A stretch of DNA of 64,000 bases from Palsa-147 sp036513895 (GTDB lineage: Bacteria; Acidobacteriota; Terriglobia; Acidiferrales; UBA7541). Each line of letters opens with the position of its first letter. The first letter of the stretch is position 1. The notes under the pieces were generated by a model. That model searched no databases, was not told the DNA's origin, and saw only the letters and a program-made list of their open reading frames with translations. Positions 1-9,700 of the stretch are shown piece after piece. The stretch covers positions 48,230 to 112,229 of the forward strand of contig DATBYF010000061.1 in NCBI GenBank assembly GCA_036513895.1, written 5' to 3'. The translations under genes and the position numbers were made by a program.

Positions 1-1078
1 CCGCTTGAACTTTTTCGCGAAAGTAGCGCGAAGTCGCGCTGCCGAATTGCACGGGGCCGAGGTGATCGCCATCGCTGCGCGCCCAGCCACCGTGATTCCA
101 CGGGCCGACGACCCAATAATTCTTGTGATCGGTGTCGTTCTTTGCCATTAGGTCGTAAATTTTCATCGGGCCGTAGAAATCTTCCTGATCCCACCAGCCT
201 GCGACGTTCAAATTCGGCACTGGAGTTTTCAGATTCTCGAAATACCGCCGAAAGGCTTGCTTCTTCCAGAATTCATCATAATTCGGGTGATTGACGAAGT
301 CATTCCACGTTGGAAGCGAGCCGTGAAAATAGCGCTCGTTGGCATTCGATAGCGGTCCGAGATTGAGATACCACGAGTACGTGTCGTACGTGTCGAATTG
401 AAACGTGAAATTTGTTTTTCCAGACTCAAGCAGGGCGGCGTACTCAAAACCGTAGCTCAACCGGAACGCGCCGTTATGATGGAAATCGTCGCCAAGAAAC
501 ATGTCGGCGGGCGACGCCTGCTCTGATACAGCTTTCATCGCGGGATGCGGTTCGAGGAGCGTCATCGCCGTGAGCCAGCCGCCATAGGAAATTCCGACGA
601 CGCCCGCGCGGCCGTTGTTGTTCGGGACATTTTTCACGAGCCAGTCAATCGTGTCGTAGGCGTCCGAGGCTTCGTCAATCGATTTCGGGTCGTTTTTGTC
701 ACGGGCATCGCGGTTCATCACGAACTGACCTTCGGAACCGAACCTGCCTCGGATGTCCTGAAACACGAAAATGTAGCCGTCAGGAACCATCTCGCTGTAC
801 GTGCCATAAATAATTCGCGAGTAGCCTTTGTCGTCATCGTTGAGACCGTAGGGCGTACGTTCGAGAAGGAACGGAAGAGGTTCCTTCGCATCTTTCGGCG
901 TGTAAATCTCGGTGTGAAGACGCACGCCATCGCGCATCGGTATCATCGTGTCTAATTTGTTGAATTTCAGCGATGCGTCTGACGGAGCTTGGCCCTGAGC
1001 TTCAAATGATAGCCAAGGAAACTGAGCAATAGCGGCGAGAAACAACATCGAGAGCGAAAGCGCGGGGATGCGCCGCAT
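1..1078 (-). CDS. CocE/NonD-family alpha/beta hydrolase, secreted (3' end outside window)
   Basis: The first 359 codons of an S15/CocE-type acyl hydrolase that runs off the left edge. Such enzymes cleave esters or N-terminal dipeptides. The N-terminus has a basic-hydrophobic signal peptide (about residues 1-30), then the RDGVRLHTEIYTP strand typical of the family. The nucleophile elbow GISYGG places Ser164 as catalytic; NVAGWWD and GPWNHGG nearer the truncated end carry the probable Asp and His. The ATG at 1078 is chosen because GGAGG lies seven bases upstream. An upstream out-of-frame ATG at 1082 has no matching protein. The exact substrate cannot be read from sequence. Confidence 0.9.
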   Translation of the reverse strand, partial: MRRIPALSLSMLFLAAIAQFPWLSFEAQGQAPSDASLKFNKLDTMIPMRDGVRLHTEIYTPKDAKEPLPFLLERTPYGLNDDDKGYSRIIYGTYSEMVPDGYIFVFQDIRGRFGSEGQFVMNRDARDKNDPKSIDEASDAYDTIDWLVKNVPNNNGRAGVVGISYGGWLTAMTLLEPHPAMKAVSEQASPADMFLGDDFHHNGAFRLSYGFEYAALLESGKTNFTFQFDTYDTYSWYLNLGPLSNANERYFHGSLPTWNDFVNHPNYDEFWKKQAFRRYFENLKTPVPNLNVAGWWDQEDFYGPMKIYDLMAKNDTDHKNYWVVGPWNHGGWARSDGDHLGPVQFGSATSRYFREKVQA

Positions 1079-1271
1079 CCATGTGCCTCCAAAGTGTCCG
1101 AGGATAGCACATTCGCATTGGACTCCCGTGGACGCGTGCTAGAATAAGAATGAGTTCGTTGCGCTCGCCATTCTTCCATTTGGCTCCGTTTGGTCCACTT
1201 GGCTTAATTTGGAATGAGGAAGGGTTGCAGGAACGTTTGCAGCCCATTTTTTAATTGCGCAGACAGCCGAT

Positions 1272-3101
1272 ATGACGCCACCGATTCGAAACATCGCGAT
1301 TATTGCTCACGTGGACCATGGAAAAACCACGCTTGTGGACGCCATGCTGCGCCAGAGCGGAATTTTCCGCGCAAATGAAGCGTTGGTCGAACGCGTGATG
1401 GATTCAAACGACCTCGAGCGCGAGCGCGGCATTACGATCCTTGCCAAAAATACGGCGCTCTTTTTTCACGAGACAAAAATCAATATCGTGGATACGCCGG
1501 GCCACAGCGATTTCGGCGGTGAAGTGGAGCGCGCGTTGCGCATGGTGGATGGCGTGCTGCTGCTCGTGGACGCGAGCGAAGGGCCGCTGCCGCAAACGCG
1601 ATACGTCCTGCAGAAGGCGCTGGCGTCCAAGCTGCCGCCTATCGTCGTGCTCAACAAGATTGACCGCTCCGACGCTCGGACCGTGGCCGTCCTCGACGAA
1701 ATCTACGACTTGTTTATCGATCTTGATGCTACGGAAGACCAGCTCGATTTTCCGGTGCTCTACACGAATGCAAAGACTGGCGTGGCGCATCGCCAGATCG
1801 GCGATTCCGCGACGAACCTCGAAGCGCTGTTTGAGACGATCGTATCGGCGATACCTGCGCCGGTGGGCGATCCGAAGGCTTCGCTGCAGCTTCAGGTGAC
1901 GAATCTCGATTACAGCGATTATCTCGGGCGTATCGCGATCGCCCGCGTGTTCAATGGGACGCTGCGGCGCGGCTCAGATGTTGGCATCGTGAAAATCGGC
2001 GGCAGAATTCAGCCGACGCGGATCACGAAGTTGTTTACGTTCCGTGGGCTCGATCGCGACGAGGCTGAGGAAGTGACGGCCGGTGACATTGTCGCGATTG
2101 CGGGCGTGGAAGGCATTCAGATCGGCGAAAGCATCACTGACGTCGAGAATCCCGCGCCGCTCGAGCCGCTCACCATTGACGAGCCGACGCTGGGAATGGT
2201 GTTTACGGTGAACACATCGCCGTTCGCCGGGCGCGAGGGGCAATATGTGACGTCGCGCGATTTGCGCGATCGCTTGCAGAAAGAATTGCTGACGAACGTC
2301 TCGCTGCGCGTCGAAGAGACGGAAACGACCGACGCATTTCGGATTCTTGCACGCGGTGAACTGCAGCTCGCGATTCTGATTGAAACGATGCGGCGCGAAG
2401 GCTACGAGCTCATGGTCGGAAAGCCGGAAATCGTGGTTCGCACCGAAAATGGGCGGCGGCTCGAGCCGCTTGAGGCGCTGGTGATTGATTGCCCCGAAAC
2501 TTTCATCGGCATCATCATGGAGACGCTGGGAAGCCGGCGCGGCGAAATGACGAAGATGGTGAATCATCATTCGGGCCGGGTGCGCATGGAATTCCGCATA
2601 CCGTCGCGCGGGCTGATCGGTTTGCGCGGCCAGTTGCTGACGGATACGCGCGGGACGGCGCTGATTCACTCGAATCTCGAGGGTTGGACGGAATACGCCG
2701 GAGACATGGCGATGAGGATGACTGGAGCGCTAGTCGCGGATCGTCCTGGCGTTTCGACGGCGTACGCGATCTGGAATGTTCAGGAGCGCGGGGAGCTTTT
2801 CGTCACTCCAGCCACGGAAGTGTATGAGGGCATGATTCTCGGCGAGAATGCGCGCGAAGCCGATATGGACGTAAACATCACCAAGGAAAAAAAGCAGACG
2901 AACATGCGCTCTTCGTCGGCTGATGAGGCCATCCGGCTGATTCCACCTCGCGAGCTCACTCTTGAAAAAGCGATTGAGTTTATTTCCGACGATGAATTCG
3001 TCGAAGTTACGCCTAAATCCATTCGGCTGCGGAAGAAAGTTCTCGACGCAAAGAAGCGCCCCAAGCGCTGGCAAGAAATTAAAGCCAGCACCGAAGCCTA
3101 A
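1272..3101 (+). CDS. typA: Ribosome-associated translational GTPase TypA/BipA
   Basis: 609 aa, the usual TypA length. It acts on the 70S ribosome in stress- and cold-related translation and 50S assembly. The G domain is intact: AHVDHGKTTL (G1), RGITI (G2), DTPGH (G3) and NKID (G4), followed by EF-Tu-like domain II, EF-G-like domains III and V, and the TypA-specific C-terminal domain (GRVRMEFRIPSRGLIG region and the Lys/Arg-rich end). Start ATG at 1272 directly precedes the family N-terminus (PPIRNIAIIAHVDHG). No Shine-Dalgarno is obvious. The divergent neighbour is the CocE hydrolase; the ABC exporter pair follows after about 90 bases. Confidence 0.97.
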   Translation: MTPPIRNIAIIAHVDHGKTTLVDAMLRQSGIFRANEALVERVMDSNDLERERGITILAKNTALFFHETKINIVDTPGHSDFGGEVERALRMVDGVLLLVDASEGPLPQTRYVLQKALASKLPPIVVLNKIDRSDARTVAVLDEIYDLFIDLDATEDQLDFPVLYTNAKTGVAHRQIGDSATNLEALFETIVSAIPAPVGDPKASLQLQVTNLDYSDYLGRIAIARVFNGTLRRGSDVGIVKIGGRIQPTRITKLFTFRGLDRDEAEEVTAGDIVAIAGVEGIQIGESITDVENPAPLEPLTIDEPTLGMVFTVNTSPFAGREGQYVTSRDLRDRLQKELLTNVSLRVEETETTDAFRILARGELQLAILIETMRREGYELMVGKPEIVVRTENGRRLEPLEALVIDCPETFIGIIMETLGSRRGEMTKMVNHHSGRVRMEFRIPSRGLIGLRGQLLTDTRGTALIHSNLEGWTEYAGDMAMRMTGALVADRPGVSTAYAIWNVQERGELFVTPATEVYEGMILGENAREADMDVNITKEKKQTNMRSSSADEAIRLIPPRELTLEKAIEFISDDEFVEVTPKSIRLRKKVLDAKKRPKRWQEIKASTEA

Positions 3102-3188
3102 TCGCTGGCCGACCGGCCGAGCGCCCGCCACAGCGGGATATCACATTCAAGTCTTGAAGACGCGGGCTTCTGACGCGATACTTTCCAC

Positions 3189-4145
3189 ATGCCTGATTCC
3201 GTTGCGAAAACTATGACAGGTGCGGCGCTTCGGGTTCAAAATCTGCGCAAAGCGTACAAAGATGTGGTCGCCGTGGACGGCCTCGATCTCGATGTGCGCC
3301 TCGGCGAGTGTTTCGGCCTGCTCGGGCCGAATGGCGCCGGGAAAACGACCACGATTGAGATTTGCGAGGGATTAACCGAGCCGGATTCGGGTCAAGTCGA
3401 GGTCCTCGGCAAGTATTGGACTTCCGATGCCGCGCGGCTTCGACAACAGCTCGGCATTCAACTTCAAGATACGCAACTTTCCGAAAAACTTACTGTCCTT
3501 GAAACTGTGCGATTGTTCCGGAGCTTCTACGAACAAGGCCCGGAGGCAGCCGAAGTAATCGCGCTGGTCCAACTCGAAGAGAAGCAGAAATCGCGAGTGG
3601 GCGAACTTTCAGGCGGCCAGAAGCAACGGCTGGCAATGGCTTGCGCGCTCGTAGGCGACCCGGAATTGTTGTTCCTCGATGAGCCGACCACAGGCCTCGA
3701 CCCGCAAGCGCGGCGGCAACTCTGGGACTTGGTGGAAAAATTTAAAAGCGAAGGCCGAACAATTCTGCTTACGACGCATTACATGGACGAAGCGGAACAG
3801 TTGTGCGACCACGTTGCCATCATGGATCACGGCAAGAAAATTGCGCTGGGTACGCCGCGCGAGCTGATTGCATCCATCGGCGCGGAGCATATGGTGGAAT
3901 TTTCGGCGGGCAGCGCGACGCGAGCGCTCGAACCAGAAGCACTGCGACGCATCGAAGGCGTGCGCGATGTGCGCACGGATAATGGCAACGTGCAATTGCA
4001 AGTGACGGAAATGCACCGCGCCGTTCCTGCGCTGCTCGAGGAGTTGCGCCGCCAGGGTGTGCCGCTGACAGAGTTGAGCACGCATTCGGCCACGCTGGAG
4101 GACGTCTTCGTCGCGCTGACGGGACGGCATTTGCGCGATGTCTGA
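3189..4145 (+). CDS. ABC-2 type exporter, ATP-binding subunit
   Basis: 318 aa cytoplasmic ATPase of a CcmA/NatA/drug-exporter class transporter. Motifs in order: Walker A GPNGAGKTTT, Q-loop Gln (QLQDTQL), signature LSGGQKQRL, Walker B LLFLDEPT, and switch His in TTHYMDEAE. The last ~90 residues form the accessory domain common in this class (ending LEDVFVALTGR). The reading frame overlaps the permease gene by eight bases, so the two are translationally coupled and must function as one complex. Substrate is unknown; lipids, drugs or sodium are all exported by close relatives. ATG at 3222 is an alternative start. Confidence 0.93.
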   Translation: MPDSVAKTMTGAALRVQNLRKAYKDVVAVDGLDLDVRLGECFGLLGPNGAGKTTTIEICEGLTEPDSGQVEVLGKYWTSDAARLRQQLGIQLQDTQLSEKLTVLETVRLFRSFYEQGPEAAEVIALVQLEEKQKSRVGELSGGQKQRLAMACALVGDPELLFLDEPTTGLDPQARRQLWDLVEKFKSEGRTILLTTHYMDEAEQLCDHVAIMDHGKKIALGTPRELIASIGAEHMVEFSAGSATRALEPEALRRIEGVRDVRTDNGNVQLQVTEMHRAVPALLEELRRQGVPLTELSTHSATLEDVFVALTGRHLRDV

Positions 4146-5235
4146 AATCACCGCAACCACGGATCTGCGCGCGAAAGAAGCGGCGGCACAATCTCCGCGT
4201 GGGAAGACGTTTGCAGACAATGCGCTGGTGCAACTTACGCTGGTACGGTTTCGCGAATTCACGCGCGAGCCGGAGGCGCTATTTTGGGTATTTATTTTTC
4301 CTGTGCTTCTCGCTGCGGGGCTCGGTATCGCGTTTCGTAACCGTCCGGCCGAAGTGCTGAAAATCGCAGCGGTGACGCCGGAGCTGACGAGATCGCTGCA
4401 ACAAGACAAATTGCTCGACGTGGTGCAACTCGACGCCGCTGCTGGCGAGGAAGCGTTGCGCACGGGCAAAGTGGCGCTGCTCGCCGTGCCGGGAAGCAGC
4501 GTGGCAGTTGTATATAGATATGACGATACCAACCCCGAAGGACGCACGGCGCGGATGCTCGCCGATCGGGCGATTCAGCAAGCGGCGGGGCGTGTGGATC
4601 CGGTCGCGACCAGCGACGTGCTGATGCGAGAGCCGGGGTCGCGTTACATCGACTTTTTGATTCCCGGGCTACTGGGAATGAATTTGATGGGTAGCGCGAT
4701 TTGGGGAATGGGATTCGCGATCGTGGATGCGCGGCGCAAGAAATTGATGAAGCGCCTGGTCGCCACGCCGATGCCGAAATCGTATTACTTGATATCGTTC
4801 CTGCTTTCGCGATTGCTGCTGCTTGTGGCGGAAGTGATCGTGCTGCTGGGGTTCGGCGCGCTGGTGTTTCACGTGCCCGTTCGCGGATCGCTTGTTGAAC
4901 TTGTGCTGCTGTGCGTGCTGGGCTCATTGTGCTTCAGCGCGCTCGGATTGCTGATTGCATCGCGCGCGCGAACGATTGAAGCCGCGTCAGGTTTGATGAA
5001 TACGGTGATGCTGCCGATGTGGATTGCGTCGGGCGTGTTTTTCTCGGCGCAGCGATTTCCGGATGTCGTGCAGCCGTTCATCAGGGCGCTGCCGTTGACC
5101 GCGGTGATTGATGCGCTGCGCGCGAATATGCTGCAAGGCGCGGGACTGGCGCGATTGGCGCCGGAATTAGGCGTGATGGGAGCCTGGACGATCATTTGTT
5201 TTGCGCTGGCACTCAAACTTTTCCGCTGGCGATAA
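4138..5235 (+). CDS. ABC-2 type exporter, permease subunit
   Basis: 365 aa membrane subunit partnering the ATPase immediately upstream. It has one TM near residues 45-65 (FWVFIFPVLLAAGLGIAF), an extracytoplasmic loop of about 100 residues, then a block of five or six TMs from about residue 175 to the end, including the family-typical FLIPGLLGMNLMGSAIWGMG and the short-arm region ARRKKLMKRLVATPM. This is the ABC2_membrane/YhgE-like topology of drug and lipid exporters. Its ATG lies inside the end of the ATPase gene. Confidence 0.9.
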   Translation: MSEITATTDLRAKEAAAQSPRGKTFADNALVQLTLVRFREFTREPEALFWVFIFPVLLAAGLGIAFRNRPAEVLKIAAVTPELTRSLQQDKLLDVVQLDAAAGEEALRTGKVALLAVPGSSVAVVYRYDDTNPEGRTARMLADRAIQQAAGRVDPVATSDVLMREPGSRYIDFLIPGLLGMNLMGSAIWGMGFAIVDARRKKLMKRLVATPMPKSYYLISFLLSRLLLLVAEVIVLLGFGALVFHVPVRGSLVELVLLCVLGSLCFSALGLLIASRARTIEAASGLMNTVMLPMWIASGVFFSAQRFPDVVQPFIRALPLTAVIDALRANMLQGAGLARLAPELGVMGAWTIICFALALKLFRWR

Positions 5236-5364
5236 GCTGCCTCCCGCCGAGATCACTCCGAAAACACAAAGAAAAATGGAACCCGCAGTCTCTGGCTGCA
5301 TCTTTATTCGTGCACAAGAACTGCGCAGCGAAATCCTGTTGCAGCGACTGAGAGGCAAACTCAA

Positions 5365-6306
5365 ATGATCAAGCGCAATCTAGGCAAGTCGGGACTTCAG
5401 GTATCGCTCGTCGGCCTGGGGTGCAACAATTTTGGCTGGAAGCTTGATCTCGAAGGCGCTCGCGCGGTGGTGCACAAAGCGCTCGACGCCGGCATCACGC
5501 TTTTTGACACGGCCGATATTTACGGCGGAAACGGCGGCTCGGAAACGATTTTGGGCCAGGTGCTGGGCGATCGCCGCAAAGACGTGGTCGTAGCGACCAA
5601 ATTCGGCGGCCCGATGAATGACGCAGGAACGCTGAAGGGCGCGTCGCGGCGATATATTTTGTCAGCCGTGGAAGCAAGCCTTCGCCGGCTCGGCACCGAC
5701 TGGATTGACCTCTACCAACTCCATTTCCCCGATCCGCTGACGCCGATGGAAGAAACGCTGCGGGCTTTGGACGATCTGGTGCGGCAAGGCAAGGTGCGCT
5801 ACATCGGATCGTCGAATTTGACGGCGTGGCAGGTGGTTGAGGCGCACTGGATCGCGCGAGAGCTGGGGCAAAACGCGTTCATCTCTTGCCAGAATGAATA
5901 TAGCCTTGTGCTGCGCGATCCGGAACGCGAATTAATTCCGGCGATGGAGGCGTACGGACTTGGCCTCTTACCGTATTTTCCCTTGGCTTCCGGGCTGCTT
6001 TCCGGGAAATACACGCGCGGGAAAATGCCGCAAGGCGCGCGGCTGACGGACACGAAGCGGCTGGCAGATCGTTACATGACGGAAGCGAACTTGAAGGCCG
6101 TCGAGGCGCTCGATGAATTTGCCACTAAGCGCGGGCACACTTTGATCGAACTGGCGTTTAGCTGGCTGGCGGCGCGCCCGGTTGTGTCGAGCGTAATTGC
6201 CGGGGCGACCAAGCCGGAGCAGGTGGAGCAAAATGCGAAGGCCGCGGATTGGGCTCTGACGGCAGACGAAATTGGCGAGATCGATCGTCTCAGCAAAAAG
6301 ACGTGA
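5365..6306 (+). CDS. Aldo/keto reductase
   Basis: 313 aa NAD(P)H-dependent oxidoreductase of the AKR superfamily, cytoplasmic TIM barrel. The catalytic tetrad is visible: Asp and Tyr in FDTADIYGGNGGSE, Lys in VATKFGG, and His in LYQLHFPD. The C-terminal cofactor region (SSVIAGATKPEQVEQN) is intact. It is closest in form to the AKR11/YajO-like or AKR12 groups. Substrate is not predictable. It stands alone, with a weak GAGAGG element upstream and a convergent thiI gene downstream. Confidence 0.93.
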   Translation: MIKRNLGKSGLQVSLVGLGCNNFGWKLDLEGARAVVHKALDAGITLFDTADIYGGNGGSETILGQVLGDRRKDVVVATKFGGPMNDAGTLKGASRRYILSAVEASLRRLGTDWIDLYQLHFPDPLTPMEETLRALDDLVRQGKVRYIGSSNLTAWQVVEAHWIARELGQNAFISCQNEYSLVLRDPERELIPAMEAYGLGLLPYFPLASGLLSGKYTRGKMPQGARLTDTKRLADRYMTEANLKAVEALDEFATKRGHTLIELAFSWLAARPVVSSVIAGATKPEQVEQNAKAADWALTADEIGEIDRLSKKT

Positions 6307-6332
6307 GAAACTTTCTACTGTAAACGAGACTC

Positions 6333-6359
6333 GATCGGCTCGATGAATTTCAGCCGATC
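6333..6359. terminator. Possible shared hairpin terminator between convergent genes
   Basis: Perfect 8-bp inverted repeat GATCGGCT / AGCCGATC with an 11-base loop, lying between the stop of the aldo/keto reductase and the stop codon of thiI, which it touches. There is no clear T-tract on either side, so intrinsic termination is only a possibility. Confidence 0.4.
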
Positions 6360-7620
6360 AAGCGGAAGCGGCTTGTTCTACCTTAACGGAAACAGAGTTA
6401 TCGCGACTCGCTGAAGTAACTTCCTCGGCAATTCCATTCGCATATCGAAATTTTTCGAGCGTCGCGGATTTGACTCCCTGCTGAACCAGAGCGGCGAGGT
6501 CGAGGTTCGCCTCGGCGCGAGCGACTGACTTGGGAGTCGCGTAAAGCTCAGGTGTGCGCGGCATGAAAACGGGACAGCAATCGTGGAACGGTTCCGAGGA
6601 AATATCGTAGGTTCCAATTTTTCGCGCTAGCGCCAGGATGTCGAGTTTATCGGTGCCGGCGAGCGGACGGAAGACGGGCATGAGCGTGGCATCGCCGACC
6701 GCAACCATGTTTTGAAGCGTCTGCGACGCCACTTGGCCGAGGCTGTCGCCGGTGACCAGCGCGAGCGCGTGATCGCGACGAGCCAGCACGGCGGCGATGC
6801 GCATCATCATGCGACGGTAAAGGAGAATGCGATAGCTCTCCGGCGCGTAGCGAACGATTTCGCGCTGAATGGGCTCGAACGGAATTCGCCAGAGCTTGAC
6901 GCCAAGTTGATAGAGCGTCAGGCGGCGCGCCAGCTCGCGAGCTACGTGGATGGAGGATTCACCCGGCCGCGCGCCTGTCCCGTAGAAATGAGCGAAGCTC
7001 AAGTGCGCGCCGCGCTTCATCATTAAATATGCGGCGACGGCTGAATCGTAGCCGCCGGAAAGCAGGCACAGCATGCGGCCGCCGGTGTTCGTCGGCAGCC
7101 CGCCCGCACCGGGAAGTTTTCGTGCGTATACGAGCGCTGGACCCGGCGTGATCTCGACGCGGCAGGTGACGTCAGGCTCGGAGAGATCCACGCTGGCGTT
7201 GCGGCCGGCGGCATGGAGTTTGTCGAGGAGATAACGGCCGACCGTCGCCTCGATTTTCATGGCGTTGTGCGGAAATGATTTGTCGCTGCGTTTGGCGCGA
7301 ACGGCAAACGTGGAGAATTTAAGCGGTTCGATTTCATCCCAAGCCGCGGCGCAAAGCGCGTCGAGATCGCGCTCGACGGTTTGCGCGACCGCAAAATAGA
7401 CGATTCCGAAAACGCGCTCAATTCGTTCAACGGCTGCGGCAACTGGCGCTTCTGGCCGTAGGCGCACCAGGAAGCGATCGCCGGGCTGCTCGATGCGCTC
7501 TACAGGAATTCCATCGAGGGCTTGACGAAGTGACTGGGCCAGCTTGCGCAAAAAAAATTTTCGGTTGCGGCCTTTGAGCCACAATTCGTGGTAGTGAGCG
7601 ACGATGACAGGGCTATTCAT
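6358..7620 (-). CDS. thiI: tRNA 4-thiouridine sulfurtransferase ThiI
   Basis: 420 aa enzyme that transfers sulfur to tRNA U8 and, in many bacteria, to ThiS for thiazole synthesis. Domain order is a ferredoxin-like N-terminal domain and THUMP (about 1-170), then a PP-loop pyrophosphatase domain with LLSGGYDSAVAA (SGGYDS at 188-193). The HDCCPVF motif carries the conserved catalytic Cys of the ThiI core. The C-terminal rhodanese domain of E. coli ThiI is absent, as in many bacteria. The frame stays open upstream to 7920 over the neighbouring ligase gene, but family homology begins at the Met at 7620 (NSPVIVAHYHELWLKGRNR), so that start is used. Confidence 0.93.
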   Translation of the reverse strand: MNSPVIVAHYHELWLKGRNRKFFLRKLAQSLRQALDGIPVERIEQPGDRFLVRLRPEAPVAAAVERIERVFGIVYFAVAQTVERDLDALCAAAWDEIEPLKFSTFAVRAKRSDKSFPHNAMKIEATVGRYLLDKLHAAGRNASVDLSEPDVTCRVEITPGPALVYARKLPGAGGLPTNTGGRMLCLLSGGYDSAVAAYLMMKRGAHLSFAHFYGTGARPGESSIHVARELARRLTLYQLGVKLWRIPFEPIQREIVRYAPESYRILLYRRMMMRIAAVLARRDHALALVTGDSLGQVASQTLQNMVAVGDATLMPVFRPLAGTDKLDILALARKIGTYDISSEPFHDCCPVFMPRTPELYATPKSVARAEANLDLAALVQQGVKSATLEKFRYANGIAEEVTSASRDNSVSVKVEQAASA

Positions 7621-7712
7621 GCGAGTCGAAAATTCCGCGCCGGCTTGATTTCCTGATTCGAGTATATCAGCCAGGTGTGTAACGGAGTAGCGCAGGCCCG
7701 TCGAGCGCAGTG

Positions 7713-9326
7713 CTATTCCCAGCGCCAGTCCGCGTATTGCTCGCGGAGGCGCATTTTCAGGAATTTTCCGACGGAAGTGCGCGGAATTTCCTTTGCGAAT
7801 GCGAATCCGTCGGGCAATTGCCATTTTGCGAACCGCGCAGCCAGAAAATCCCGTAATTCTTCGGACGTGGCTGCTTCTCCATCGTTCAACACGATAACGG
7901 CGAGTGGGCGTTCCTGCCATTTGGGATGCGGGATGGCGATGACCGCGGCTTCGCGCACCTTGGGATGCCCCATCAGCGCGTTTTCGAGATCCACGGAGCT
8001 AATCCATTCGCCGCCCGATTTGATGAGGTCTTTGCTGCGATCTACAAGTTTGAGGTAGCCCTCTGGATCAAGAGTGGCAATATCTCCGGTTTTGAACCAA
8101 CCGTCCGGCGTCCAGCGATCTTGGTTCTCGGGCGAGTTGTAATACGCGGACGCGACCCAGGGGCCGCGCACCTCGAGCTCGCCGGGCGTGAGACCATCCC
8201 ACGGCACGATGCCTTCGTCGTTGCGCACGCGCATCTCGATGAACGGAGCCGGGAGGCCCTGCTTGGCGCGAACTTCGTATTTCTTGTCGTCGTTCCAGTC
8301 TGCCATCGTGGATTTCAATTGGCCCGTCGAAGCGATCGGCGTCGTCTCGGTCATTCCCCAGAGGTGCGTTATGTGAATTCCGTGTTTATCTAGCGAGCGG
8401 ATCAGGCCTTCAGGCGGAGCGGTGCCTCCGCAAGGAGCGCTCAGACCCGAAGGAAATTTCCAGCGCCCGGGATGTTTTTCGAGCGCCGCGAGAATGCCAA
8501 TCCAGACCGTCGGAACTCCGAGCGCGATCGAGACTTTTTCTCGTTCGATAAGCTCCAGCAGGCTCTCAGCATCGAGATGCGGGCCGGGCAGAACGAGTTT
8601 TGCGCCGACCATCGTGGCGGTGAACGGAATTCCCCATGCGTTAGCGTGAAACATTGGGCACGCTGGAAGAACTACGGCGTGATGGTTGATGCCAAATGCC
8701 TCATCGAGTGTGGATACGAAGGAATGCAGAATGAGCGCGCGGTGGGAATAGAGCACGCCTTTTGAATTTCCGGTCGTGCCGGAAGTGAAGCACATCGCCG
8801 CGGCCTCGTTTTCATCGAGGGCGGGATAAGTGAAATTTCCAGTCGCGGTCTTCAGAAAATCCTCATAGTTTTCGTAGCCGCCAGGAGGAGGATTGCCCGT
8901 GAAAGGCACCACGATCACGCGCTCGAAATTCGCTTGCGACTTGAGCTGCTCGTAAATCGCCAACAGGACGTCGTCCACAATCAAAAAACGATCGGCCGCA
9001 TGATTTGCGATATAGGCTATTTCCGACGGATGCAGGCGAAGATTCAGCGTGTGGAGGACGCCGCCGCTTGCAGGTATTCCGAAATACGCTTCGAGGTGCG
9101 ACGAGTGATTCCACATCAGAGTTGCGACGCGGTCGCCTCGTTGCAGGCCGGCGCGCTGTAAGGCTTCGGCAAGGGCCCGTGCGCGGCGATAAAAGTGCGA
9201 ATACGTCGCGCGATAAATCGATCGATCGGGGCGCCGCGAAACGATTTCAACTTCGCCAAATAGATGTCCGGCGCGCTCGAGGATTTTGTCGAGTGTGAGC
9301 GGAAAATCCATCATGAGTCCCTGCAT
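7713..9326 (-). CDS. AMP-forming fatty acid-CoA ligase (FadD/AlkK-like)
   Basis: 537 aa member of the ANL adenylating superfamily. It activates a carboxylic acid with ATP and couples it to CoA. Motifs: P-loop CFTSGTTGNSKGV, A5 WGMTETTP, A7 GWFKTGDIA, A8 hinge in DRSKDLIKSGGEWIS, and the catalytic Lys near the end in PRTSVGKFLKM. Length and overall pattern fit medium/long-chain acyl-CoA ligases of the AlkK group. The start at 9326 is supported by GGAGG seven bases upstream; the longer frame to 9392 has no such site. It lies upstream of thiI on the same strand, with about 90 bases between them. Confidence 0.92.
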   Translation of the reverse strand: MQGLMMDFPLTLDKILERAGHLFGEVEIVSRRPDRSIYRATYSHFYRRARALAEALQRAGLQRGDRVATLMWNHSSHLEAYFGIPASGGVLHTLNLRLHPSEIAYIANHAADRFLIVDDVLLAIYEQLKSQANFERVIVVPFTGNPPPGGYENYEDFLKTATGNFTYPALDENEAAAMCFTSGTTGNSKGVLYSHRALILHSFVSTLDEAFGINHHAVVLPACPMFHANAWGIPFTATMVGAKLVLPGPHLDAESLLELIEREKVSIALGVPTVWIGILAALEKHPGRWKFPSGLSAPCGGTAPPEGLIRSLDKHGIHITHLWGMTETTPIASTGQLKSTMADWNDDKKYEVRAKQGLPAPFIEMRVRNDEGIVPWDGLTPGELEVRGPWVASAYYNSPENQDRWTPDGWFKTGDIATLDPEGYLKLVDRSKDLIKSGGEWISSVDLENALMGHPKVREAAVIAIPHPKWQERPLAVIVLNDGEAATSEELRDFLAARFAKWQLPDGFAFAKEIPRTSVGKFLKMRLREQYADWRWE

Positions 9327-9700
9327 GACAACGCCTCCGGAAGATTGTGGCGCGCATCCTACCACTAACGTAACTCCGCGGGCAGAATGCATGTTCTTCC
9401 AGGCATCCCGCGAAGAGCGAATTGAGTCTCATGACCTTGCGCTATTTACATCGTTTTTCGCTTTTACGCGAATGTGACGATGCAGCGGTACTATCCCGCA
9501 TTGAGGAGCGTGCGCTGCCTATCGAGCATTAACCGACTGGCGACATTGCCTTTTGTGGAGCGACTCTTTTCTTGGCTGAGGGTTAGAATCGTCAAACCCT
9601 TAGCCCCGGAGTGGGATGCGTTTCGGGCGCCGCGGGACTGTTGGGAACCTTAGCGGCGGTAAGCGCATCCAATCTGTCGAGATTGAAAGGTGGAAGGCCC
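9327..9700. other. Intergenic region, ~370 bases
   Basis: Separates the divergent ligase and eL13-like genes. I see no convincing gene. A pyrimidine-rich stretch and a TTAGAAT-like hexamer near 9580-9590 could belong to the promoter of the downstream small gene, but no clear -35 partner is visible. Confidence 0.4.

Noticed and set aside
1974..2669. 231-codon minus-strand frame inside typA
   Set aside because: Antisense to a conserved translation factor.
7620..7920. 100-residue N-terminal extension of thiI
   Set aside because: It overlaps the acyl-CoA ligase gene and does not resemble ThiI; family homology starts at 7620.
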